A stretch of DNA of 6,868 bases from Bacteroidota bacterium (lineage in GTDB: Bacteria; Bacteroidota; Bacteroidia; Chitinophagales; Chitinophagaceae): assembly GCA_013414745.1 (NCBI GenBank), contig CP058707.1:3760208-3767075 (forward strand), read 5' to 3'. Each line of letters opens with the position of its first letter. Within the stretch, counting starts at the first letter, position 1. Of this stretch, positions 1-5,933 are shown piece by piece. A program made the position numbers and the translations under genes. The notes beneath the pieces are model-generated. The model saw nothing but the letters and a program-made list of their open reading frames with translations, made no database searches and was not told the DNA's origin.

Positions 1-159
1 CAGGCTTCTCACTTTTTCTATGCCGAATTTAAGTTCTGCTAATGTCATTTCAGAAATATAACAGTTCTCTACTTTTACTTTATCAAATTTGGTTTCAAGG
101 TCAAACTTACCTTTCATGTAAAAGATAACAATATTGGTGTCAATTAGATACTTTTTCAA
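1..159 (-). CDS. vapC: VapC-like PIN-domain toxin, N-terminal 53 residues (cut by window start)
   Basis: PIN-domain toxins of type II toxin-antitoxin pairs are Mg2+-dependent RNases that cleave tRNA, rRNA or other RNA in the cytoplasm. The visible part starts LKKYLIDTNIVIFYM, in which D7 of the LIDTN motif is the first conserved metal-binding acid, and continues to ISEMTLAELKFGI, in which E42 is the second. The remaining acidic residues lie off the window. The start is TTG at 159-157: its bases overlap the TGA stop of the upstream antitoxin (158-156), a coupled TTGA arrangement usual for these pairs. No indel is seen in these 53 codons. The gene is the second of a two-gene unit in the cassette left of site A; toxin-antitoxin cassettes are known to stabilise integron arrays. 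Family assignment is firm; RNA target and full length cannot be told. Confidence 0.85.
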   Translation of the reverse strand, partial: MKKYLIDTNIVIFYMKGKFDLETKFDKVKVENCYISEMTLAELKFGIEKVRSL

Positions 160-397
160 AACGATTCAATTAGTCTTTTGAAACTCTGCTATTCCGTATT
201 TCTTCAATAATTTCTTCCGCTGATTTTTTGAGTCAAATGCTCCAAAAGCTTTTTGAATGAAGATTTTTATCAGTCAAGTCCGATTTGACCGAAGCTGATA
301 ATTTTGATATAAGGTCAAGTTTATTATCGGTACTTAGATTATCTAAAAGTCCAAGATAACCATCCACAATGGTAGTATTGATTTCTGCCGTTCTCAT
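156..397 (-). pseudogene. Antitoxin partner of the VapC-like toxin, frameshifted copy
   Basis: This is the short first gene of the toxin-antitoxin unit, expected to bind and neutralise the PIN toxin and repress the operon. It begins at ATG 397-395 with MRTAEINTTIVDGYLGLLDN and is read openly for about 53 codons, then three one-base shifts are needed: one extra A before the AFGAFDSK segment, one missing A before SAEEIIEEIRNSR, and one missing base before KRLIESF and its stop. The repaired product is about 80 residues: a helical N-terminal half with LDLISKLSASVKSDL, then a charged C-terminal tail, a layout typical of Bacteroidota antitoxins beside PIN toxins. The net shift of one missing base restores whole codons (242 nt observed, 243 needed). 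The shifts sit in or next to A/T runs, so sequencing error is as likely as decay. Confidence 0.75.
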
Positions 398-402
398 AAT
401 GC

Positions 403-410
403 CAAATATA
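403..410 (-). promoter_or_regulatory. Possible -7 promoter box before the toxin-antitoxin pair
   Basis: The minus strand reads TATATTTG, a match to the Bacteroidota -7 consensus TANNTTTG, six bases before the antitoxin ATG. Transcription from it would begin at about the start codon, so a leaderless message. No clear TTTG/TTG -33 box is found at the usual distance, which keeps confidence low. The same 12-base block (ATGCCAAATATA on the plus strand) recurs inside site A at 533-544. Confidence 0.25.
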
Positions 411-466
411 CTAAAAATTAATTTGTATTTTACTTCTCAATCGATCCCAAAGTCTTAACAACGCAT

Positions 467-602
467 GACGCACAACGGCTAGCGGCTTGGCGATGGCAGG
501 GGATTGGAGTACTAAAGTAGAGCCTATTTCTTATGCCAAATATAGTGAAAATGTTGAATTACTTTCTAAAGCCCTGCTTGCGCCAAACCGCTGTTACATG
601 CA
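467..602 (-). repeat. attC-like recombination site A
   Basis: AAC core 474-476, GTT core 593-595, 122 bp core to core. After AAC come seven unpaired bases (GGCTAGC) on the left but only three on the right (AGC, read back), then an arm of about 18 bp: GGCTTGGCGATGGCAGGG against GGTTTGGCGCAAGCAGGG, with about 65 nt between the arms. The left flank GACGCAC belongs to the vapBC cassette and the right flank ACATGCA to the next. In gene direction it follows the DUF2007-type gene, whose stop is 13 bp beyond its right end. Confidence 0.8.
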
Positions 603-614
603 GCCTTTACAATC

Positions 615-1255
615 TTAAGCGAATCTTCCGCCTATTAAAATAATGGTCATAAGAATTCCTATTAATAGTATAAAAGCCATGCTTTTGGTAACCTATGAAT
701 AACCTTGAACAATCTTGCCGTTGGGAAGAGTTTTCTTATGAGTCATTAGGAAGAAACCCCAGAGCATTCCGATAATACTCCGAGTAGTGCAAATCCATAT
801 CCGACAAGAATCCAGTAAAAGGAAGGGTCGTCTGGTTTTGATAATTCTTTTATTCTTTGTTTCCTAAAATCATTCAGTTGGTCATCTGTCACAACCATCC
901 CTCTTTTTATTAGAATTTCCTTTGTTAGGCTAAATCAATTGTTCCCCATTCGTCTTGTTTCTTTAAGATGTTTATCAATTCTTCATTCGTAAATGAATAG
1001 AGATAATAATCTGTTGGTATTTCATTTTTAGAAAATTCAACATTCGATAAGAGTAGCTGGTTTACTTTTACAAAATCTTTTCCTTTAATCTTAAGAAGTA
1101 ATTCAGTATTGATTGGAGTCGTGATTCGGGATCAAATGAGGCGTATCATTTTCAACAATATAAGGTATTTGGTTATCAACTAAAACTGCCGTTATCTCAT
1201 TCAGCTTTGAGGAACTGTCAAATCTCTTATAGACTAGAAATGAATCACTTGTCAT
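615..1255 (-). pseudogene. DUF2007-type putative signal-transducing membrane protein, frameshifted
   Basis: The N-terminal part, SDSFLVYKRFDSSSKLNEITAV followed by LLLKIKGKDFVKVNQLLL, resembles the DUF2007 fold (a PII-like domain of unknown ligand). A middle FTNEELINILKKQDEWGTIDL segment follows, then a hydrophobic stretch YWILVGYGFALLGV-IIGMLWGFFLM, a THKKTLPNGK loop and a last hydrophobic helix AFILLIGILMTIILIGG. That is the layout of a Bacteroidota family with an N-terminal DUF2007 domain and a C-terminal two-helix membrane anchor; function is unknown. ATG at 1255-1253 is chosen because it lies 26 bp inside the cassette edge, as in the other cassettes. Three one-base shifts (near 1125, 930 and 776) and an in-frame TAG at 695-693 interrupt it. 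Net shift is one missing base (641 observed, 642 needed, 213 residues). The stop TAA is at 617-615. Confidence 0.72.
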
Positions 1256-1273
1256 GAAATACGGATTGATGGT

Positions 1274-1412
1274 TGCATGTAACGGGCCGTGGCTTTGCGT
1301 TCGGTGTGGGGTAGAAAGTTCTACTGTTCAAATTTAGTACAAAAGTTCACAGAAAGTACAATTGCTGAACCAAGTGCCAAAGCCACACTGACGCCAAGCC
1401 GCTGTTGTGCGT
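1274..1412 (-). repeat. attC-like recombination site B
   Basis: AAC core 1281-1283, GTT core 1404-1406, 126 bp core to core. Left spacer GGGCCGT (7), right spacer 3. Arms GGCTTTGCGTTCGGTGTGG and, read back, GGCTTGGCGTCAGTGTGG. It shares its left arm plus GGGTAGAAAGT with site C, so B and C are one sequence class. Left flank pairs with the start of cassette A-B, right flank GTTGTGCGT with the end of cassette B-C. The lipoprotein gene ends 8 bp to the right. Confidence 0.8.
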
Positions 1413-1419
1413 TCGTGCT

Positions 1420-2034
1420 TTATTTAATTGTCAATATCACAAGTTTTTCATTAGGTTCTATATTCTCTATATGCTTTCTATTTTCATTTGAATAAACCAT
1501 AAATGGCTTGATTATTTCAAATCCATAGTATCTGAATACATTTCCCGTAATTGGATTTGGATCTTGAAGCAAATTGTTTGATGGTATTTTTTATATTATA
1601 TTTTCTGCCAATTACTTTAACTCTTGTCCTTGGTAAAAATGAGATTGAAGTTAAGTCCAGTTGTTGTCCGCCGGCTCTAAATAATAACAGTTTTCCTGAA
1701 AGTTTTTAGAGTTAATGTTCAATTTGTCTAAGTTGGATTTGTCTGAAAACTTTCTTGAATAATGTAAACTGTCAAACCAACTCGGGCAGTCACATGCAAA
1801 TCTCATGTCTACTAATTCAATGGTGTCAATTGTTTGCGAAAGTCCATTTCTTTTGTCATTAAGTAGCAATGCTGAATTTGACATTTTGCTTTTAGATAAA
1901 ATTATTTCTTTTTCTTTGCTAGTATCATTTAGCATATTCCCATTACTCTTATTGCTTATATTTCCTTGTTTGTTTTCATTGATAAAACAAGATAAAAGAC
2001 AACTGGATATCAATAAAAATAGGAGTATTCTCAT
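1420..2034 (-). pseudogene. Small secreted lipoprotein with CxCP motif, two compensating frameshifts
   Basis: Start ATG at 2034 gives MRILLFLLISSCLLSC, a short lipoprotein signal with lipobox LLSC and lipidated C16. A Ser/Asn/Lys-rich linker follows to about residue 65, then CDCPSWF (C81, C83), ENCYYLEPAD (C116), and after repair QLDLTSISFLPRTRVKVIGRKY, LLQDPNPITGNVFRYYGFEII and a C-terminal ...EKLVILTIK. The Cys-x-Cys-Pro plus FIEPA/YLEPAD pattern ending in a VFRYYxxEI strand is familiar from uncharacterised Bacteroidota exported proteins. No activity is known to me. The first 127 residues are open. One base is missing near 1661-1667 (PAD-K-QLDL) and one is extra in the T6 run at 1587-1592. 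The two cancel, giving 615 nt and 204 residues. The stop at 1422-1420 lies 8 bp inside the cassette edge. Confidence 0.7.
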
Positions 2035-2069
2035 TTAGAGTTAATTTCTTTTTATGCGGTTTGGGCATG

Positions 2070-2207
2070 ACGCACAACGGTTTTGCGCTTTGCGTTCGGT
2101 GTGGGGTAGAAAGTACTGAAGTTTAAAGTTGGTAGTATGTTCATTTAAAGTACAAATGTTGAGCCAAGTACAAAAGCCACACTGATGCAAAACGCATGTT
2201 GGTGGCA
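2070..2207 (-). repeat. attC-like recombination site C
   Basis: AAC core 2076-2078, GTT core 2198-2200, 125 bp core to core. Left spacer GGTTTTG (7), right spacer ATG (3). Arms CGCTTTGCGTTCGGTGTGG and, read back, CGTTTTGCATCAGTGTGG. Left flank ACGCAC belongs to cassette B-C and repeats the flank left of site A; right flank GTTGGTGGCA opens cassette C-D. The SIMPL gene stops 7 bp to the right. Confidence 0.82.
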
Positions 2208-2214
2208 GGTTATT

Positions 2215-2954
2215 CTATTTCCTTTCAATTTCGTATGTTATCATTATTTCTTCACTTCTTGTTATTTCTTCAACCTCAAATGAATTAAATATTTCTTCAC
2301 TCCTTTTAATAACTGGTGGTGTGAACTTTACTTGTGGTTTCAGTGGAGGAGCAAATTCAGATTGCATAATTTCATAGCTCGACTTTGATACATTTCTTAT
2401 GTCCATAATTTTTAGTCCTAATTCATTACACGTTTTATTAGCTGTTAATTTAGCGTTTCGAATAGATAATATTGCTAAACTGTCAGCAATTACTTGTTCT
2501 AAATTATCAGACAATTCATATTCAAAATTGAAATCAATATCGGTAATTTTCTTTTCTTGAAAACCCTTAATCATATTTGAGATTACTTTGGGATCATATT
2601 TTAATGTCAAAGAAGATTTTGAATTATAGAATTTTCTTTGGACTTCATCGTCAAACTCACTCTCTAAACCGAAATCACTTATTCTAATATTGGTTGTGTC
2701 AACTTGTAATAAGGAAAACAAGTCTTTTACTTTCTTAAATTCTATGTTTAAAAGCATTAAGGATTTTTCGCTACTTGTATCCTTTTTGTTATTGTAATAT
2801 TTAACTTGGCAATATCAGGTTTTATTTTTAGCTCTGCGTATCCTTTCACTGTCAAAGAATTACCATTCAATTGAGATTGAATAATAAGTCCTTGTGCATA
2901 GCTATTGCAAAATACAGTTAAAGTTAAGAGTGAAGTCAAAATAGTCTTTATCAT
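2215..2954 (-). pseudogene. SIMPL-domain (DUF541) exported protein, single frameshift
   Basis: Start ATG at 2954 gives MIKTILTSLLTLTVFCNSYA, a Sec signal peptide with likely cleavage at AYA-Q or just after. The SIMPL signature follows: NSLTVKGYAELKIKPDIAKLNITI. After one missing A in the A5 run (T5 on the plus strand at 2783-2787) the frame continues KDTSSEKSLMLLNIEFKKV and stays open for 180 further residues, with SKSSLTLKYDPKVI, ADSLAILSIRNAKLTANKT (the usual Ala-rich helix of the family) and NVSKSSYEIMQSEFAPP, ending EEIMITYEIERK. The repaired length is 246 residues, normal for SIMPL proteins (741 nt needed, 740 present). Members sit in the periplasm or outer membrane and are loosely linked to stress resistance and membrane integrity; no catalytic site is known. 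It is the only gene of cassette C-D and starts 47 bp inside the cassette edge. Confidence 0.82.
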
Positions 2955-2991
2955 AATTACTTATTTCATTTAGTTTTTGGTTCTTGCAACT

Positions 2992-3127
2992 TGCCACCAA
3001 CGGTTTGGGTATTGCCGAAGGCGGGATTTTAGCACAAAAGTTCAATAGAATTCCTGCTGTTGAACCTTGCACAGATATTTCATAGAAGCACTTCAGCCCC
3101 GCTTTTGGCAATACCTTGTTATGGGCA
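2992..3127 (-). repeat. attC-like recombination site D
   Basis: AAC core 2999-3001, GTT core 3118-3120, 122 bp core to core. Left spacer GGTTTG (6), right spacer AA (2). Arms GGTATTGCCGAAGGCGGG and, read back, GGTATTGCCAAAAGCGGG, paired throughout with two G-T wobbles on the plus strand. The arms equal those of E, G and H, but the loop is different. The GTT core and following A also supply the TAA stop of the protease gene (3121-3119). Confidence 0.85.
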
Positions 3128-3926
3128 GGTGTACTTCTCTCGTTCATTTGTCGCTAAATTTTTTGGCTTAAAAATAGTGATTGTCAAAATGCCCCAAACC
3201 GTTATTAAAAATCCCATATAGTTCACAATATTTTTGTCAGCAAGGTCTGCTGTAAATGCGATGTCTATGGTTGAGTGAAAAACAGCACAAATTAAAACAC
3301 TTGCTCTTGATGAGTTATAAAGCCAAGTCAATAAAACACTTTTGTCAATAAGCTAAATGTCCATCCGAATATACCTGCAAAGTCCATTGAAGTGTAACCG
3401 GGTCTGTAAAAGAAAAGTGGCCAATGCCAAACAGCCCAAAACATTGTCAAAATAATACTTGATGTCAAAGCATTAAACTTGTCTTGAAACCTTGGCAATG
3501 CAAAACTCGCCAACCAACTTCTTCTCCAAGTCCAAAGAAGATTAAGTTGTAAATGAAAAATGTCAATAGGTTGAATTGAGGGAACTCTTTTGAAGTTAAT
3601 AGTCCCGAAAGATTAATGGGCGATTTGTCAACAAAGTAGTTTATGATTGTCGCAATGAAAACGAGTAAGAATGGACTTAAAAGTGCGATTGTAAAATAAA
3701 TTAGTGGTCTAACTTGTAAGCACTTTTTAATCAAATTTTTTAAGCCTACACTTTTGAAATATCCAAGTCGTCAGAAACGAAGCTATTAACGGTCCAAGTC
3801 CACCAAGTCCATGGTGATATGGCAAGGTCGGCAAATTTGTCAAACCAAAGAGTGTCCATACAATGGAAGCCAAATTGTCCAATTGATTAAATATGCAAGT
3901 CCGAAATATGTTATTACTTGTTTCAT
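3119..3926 (-). pseudogene. CPBP-family intramembrane metalloprotease (CAAX/Abi type), frameshifted
   Basis: CPBP proteins are polytopic inner-membrane peptidases; bacterial members act in protein maturation, bacteriocin immunity or unknown roles. From ATG 3926: KQVITYFGLAYLINWTIWLP, PLIASFLTTWIF, PLIYFTIALLSPFLLVFIAT, NLLTFFIYNLIFFGLGEEVGWR (motif 1, EExxxR), LTMFWAVWHWPLFF (motif 2, FxxxH), SVLICAVFHSTIDIAF (motif 3, HxxxD) and a last helix GFLITVWGILTITIF. All three active-site motifs are intact in their own segments. Four one-base shifts divide them: near 3855, near 3750, after the EEVGWR arginine (about 3507), and in the A run near 3345. Net two missing bases (808 observed, 810 needed, 269 residues), the normal family size. 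The stop codon is formed by the core of site D. Only gene of cassette D-E. Confidence 0.85.
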
Positions 3927-3956
3927 TTCCGTTTAAACGTTGTCGTCACTTACACT

Positions 3957-4091
3957 TGCCCATAACGTTCTGGGTATTGCCGAAGGCGGGGTGGGATAGT
4001 AGTGATATTTTTAGGAGAACTAAACACCAGGTATCAACAATATTTCAAAGATAAAACCAAAACCCCGCTTTTGGCAATACCATGTTGGCCA
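3957..4091 (-). repeat. attC-like recombination site E
   Basis: AAC core 3964-3966, GTT core 4084-4086, 123 bp core to core. Left spacer GTTCTG (6), right spacer AT (2). Arms GGTATTGCCGAAGGCGGGG and, read back, GGTATTGCCAAAAGCGGGG. The loop (AGTAGTGATATTTTTAGGAG and onward) is nearly identical to site H and more distant from site G. Left flank TGCCCAT closes the protease cassette; right flank opens the first structured cassette. Confidence 0.85.
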
Positions 4092-4628
4092 TCAGTGTGC
4101 TCATTTGGCGGTTTTCCTATCAGTTGTTTATAATCCTGTATTTAAAATCTAACCACAAAGCAAGCCGGGCGTAGGAACTTCGTTAAGTGGCGCCTTCGAT
4201 CTACAAAAAATGGCATAAAAATTTTCCGCTTGATATTCTCATGGTTAATGCCATGAAAGCGCCACGAGTTTCTTTTCAATGTGGGTGATGAATATAGGTT
4301 TATCAGTCAAACAGCGCCGGTTTTCGATTTTTGCATATGTGTAATTCCCATTTTGGTTTGGGTTTTCGGTTTCTATTGGTAGTCCAACCGGCGCGGAGTT
4401 GAGGAACGCCCACAATACATGGTAGAAAATTCCGGTTAGTGTCAAAACAGCGCCAAGCCAATCAGCATGTGATTCTAAATGTGAACTGGTGATAAGTCCC
4501 CTGTAACCAATTTTGGCGCGGCGAAAGAGGTAAAAAACAATCGGTTGGTCATTCTCTTGCCCGCCGATTTAAGGGTAGAAATCACCGCCAAATCTAAGCG
4601 TAATGGTGGTTCGCACATTGTGGCCAAC
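4084..4628. ncRNA. Structured noncoding cassette, copy 1 (nested multi-stem element)
   Basis: No protein gene is credible over 545 bp; instead the whole cassette folds into nested stems. P0 is the cassette ends, 4084-4100 with 4613-4628. P1 is 4103-4112 with 4584-4593, 10 bp perfect (ATTTGGCGGT). P2 is 4164-4170 with 4559-4565, with one mismatch in this copy. Inside are three arms, each closed by a GCGCC-type stem: P3 4187-4193 with 4259-4265 (GTGGCGC), P4 4314-4322 with 4386-4394 (9 bp, GCGCCGGTT), wrapped by P4a 4280-4286 with 4408-4414, and P5 4450-4456 with 4513-4519. The GAGTTGAGGAACGCC block at 4396-4410 is kept in all copies. Compared with copy 3 there are one-base indels, which argues against coding. 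Function, strand and transcription are unknown. It could be an RNA or a DNA fold. Confidence 0.6.
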
Positions 4629-4719
4629 GGTTCGCAGCTTTGCGCTGGGCGGGCCTTTGGAACCTGAAATTTGCTATGGAAAAGTGATCCCCGCCTTGCG
4701 CAAAACTGTTGTTACAGGC
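4621..4719 (-). repeat. attC-like recombination site F (short form)
   Basis: AAC core 4626-4628, GTT core 4711-4713, only 88 bp core to core against 120-126 for the others. Left spacer GGTTCGC (7), right spacer 3. Arms AGCTTTGCGCTGGGCGGG and, read back, AGTTTTGCGCAAGGCGGG. The loop is shortened to about 34 nt. Belongs, by the unit boundaries, with the divergent structured cassette to its right. Confidence 0.78.
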
Positions 4720-5153
4720 TCGTGCTTGGTTTAAAAATGGCGGGATTCCTAGGTCCTGTTTCATGGTTTTCAATCAAATATAGTAAAAAGAGAGGCAGGC
4801 CAATCTGAATTCAGTTTGCAGCGCTTTCCAACTAATTATCTTGAGTTACGTTTATCGTCCGTGTAATGTTTGTGTTCTTAAAATCTACGAAGCGCTGCGT
4901 TTAGTTTTTCAAGATGAGTAGCAAATTGTCCGTAAACTAAACTGAGCGCCCTGGTTTTAAGTCTACGGAAACCGTGTGTGGTTTTCATATTCTAATAAGC
5001 CAGCTCATCATCTATGAAATACGATAGGGCGCGAGTTGAGGTACGCCAAGTCACGGTTAAAATCTCCAATGCCTGCCGGATTTAAGTCTACTGATAACCG
5101 CCATTTTTGTCTATATTCTCTCGGTAATTCTTAGCCCACGCATGGCCTGTAAC
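4711..5153. ncRNA. Structured noncoding cassette, divergent shorter member
   Basis: A 443 bp cassette with little direct sequence identity to its neighbours but the same nested architecture. P0 is GTTACAGGC 4711-4719 with 5145-5153. P1 is 4733-4743 with 5098-5108, 11 bp perfect (AAAAATGGCGG). P2 is GGCAGGC 4794-4800 with 5071-5077. P3 is GCAGCGCT 4818-4825 with 4891-4898. P4 is GCGCCCT 4946-4952 with 5026-5032. An added hairpin, GTTTAGTTT 4899-4907 with 4934-4942 (9 bp perfect), sits between P3 and P4. P5 is missing. Directly after P4 comes GAGTTGAGGTACGCC, the same block at the same place as in the other copies, which ties it to the family. A minus-strand TATATTTG box lies at 4775-4782. There is no reading frame worth calling. 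The conserved layout with changed stem sequences is the best sign that folding, not sequence, is selected. Confidence 0.6.
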
Positions 5154-5278
5154 GTTCCGGGTATTGCCGAAGGCGGGTGGGCTAGTAGTTATATTTTTAC
5201 GAGTGCTAAACACCAGGCTTCAACAATATTTCAAAGATAGAACCAAAACCCCGCTTTTGGCAATACCATGTTGGCTGT
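5145..5278 (-). repeat. attC-like recombination site G
   Basis: AAC core 5151-5153, GTT core 5270-5272, 122 bp core to core. Left spacer GTTCCG (6), right spacer AT (2). Arms as in D, E and H (GGTATTGCCGAAGGCGGG). The loop is a diverged version of the E/H loop, just as the cassette body to its right is a diverged version of the E-F and H-I bodies, so site and right-hand body have travelled together. Confidence 0.85.
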
Positions 5279-5811
5279 TAGTGTGCATCTTGGCGGTTTT
5301 CCCATCAGCTGTTTAAAATCCTTCATTTAAAATCTTACCACAAAGCAAGGCGGGCGTAGGAATTTCGTTAAGTGGCGCTTCAAATTCACTGCGAAATTGT
5401 AAGATAATTCTTCAGTTCTTATTCTCACCGTTAATGCCAAGAAAGCGCCACGAGTTTCAATTCGTTGTGGGTATTGAATTCGGATATCATTCAAACAGCG
5501 CCGGTCTTCGATTTCTTTAGATGTGGAATTCACATTTTAATTTCGGTTATCGGTTTCTATATGAAGTCAAACCGGCGCGGAGTTGAGGAACGCCCACAAT
5601 ACAAGGTAAAAATTTCGGTTAGTGTCTAAACAGCGCCAAGCAAATCAGCATTTAATTCTAAATTGGAACTAGTGATAAATCCTCTGTAACCATTTTTGGC
5701 GCGGTGAAAGAGGTAAAAACCATCGGTTGGTTATTCTCTTGCCCGCCGATTTAAGGCTAGAAAATCACCGCCAAGTCTAAGCGTAATGGTGGTTCGCACA
5801 TTACAGCCAAC
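5270..5811. ncRNA. Structured noncoding cassette, copy 2 (diverged)
   Basis: A 542 bp copy of the nested element, clearly diverged from copies 1 and 3. P0 is 5270-5286 with 5796-5811. P1 is CTTGGCGGT 5289-5297 with 5767-5775. P2 is GGCGGGC 5349-5355 with 5741-5747 (perfect). P3 is 5372-5378 with 5445-5451, P4 is 5498-5505 with 5571-5578, and P5 is 5633-5639 with 5696-5702. The stem strands are conserved while loops between P3 strands have largely changed. Paired changes relative to copy 1: P0 reads GTTGGCTGT with ACAGCCAAC instead of GTTGGCCA with TGGCCAAC, and P1 has C-G where copies 1 and 3 have T-A. A minus-strand open frame at 5327-5533 is not kept in the other copies and is not called. 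Confidence 0.6.
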
Positions 5812-5933
5812 GTTCCGGTATTGCCGAAGGCGGGGGGATAGTAGTGATATTTTTAGGAGAACTAAACACCAGTCATCAACAATATTTCAAAGATAAAACC
5901 AAAACCCCGCTTTTGGCAATACCATGTTGGCCA
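5803..5933 (-). repeat. attC-like recombination site H
   Basis: AAC core 5809-5811, GTT core 5926-5928, 120 bp core to core. Left spacer GTTCC (5, one less than its twin E), right spacer AT (2). Arms GGTATTGCCGAAGGCGGGG and the matching right arm. Near-identical to site E, differing mainly by one-base indels in G runs. Left flank ACAGCC closes cassette G-H; right flank opens copy 3. Confidence 0.85.

Noticed and set aside
593..1283. Small IS or MITE with terminal inverted repeats
   Set aside because: No transposase, no target duplication, and neighbouring units share one site between them, which fits cassettes and not separate insertions.
1289..1495. Plus-strand open frame of 68 codons
   Set aside because: It runs through site B and the antisense of the lipoprotein gene; no family resemblance.
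1805..2038. Plus-strand open frame of 77 codons
   Set aside because: It is the antisense shadow of the lipoprotein gene with its signal peptide.
2902..3147. Minus-strand open frame of 81 codons
   Set aside because: It spans site D and parts of two cassettes; composition is that of the site, not of a protein.
4245..4445. Minus-strand open frame in structured copy 1, with a similar peptide in copy 2 at 5327-5533
   Set aside because: The shared NxT...RRCL stretch falls on the conserved P4 stem; outside it one-base indels between copies destroy the frame, so the similarity comes from the stem.
4600..4625. tRNA T-arm-like GGTTCGCAC near the end of the structured cassettes
   Set aside because: No cloverleaf, no acceptor stem or anticodon arm at suitable distance on either strand.
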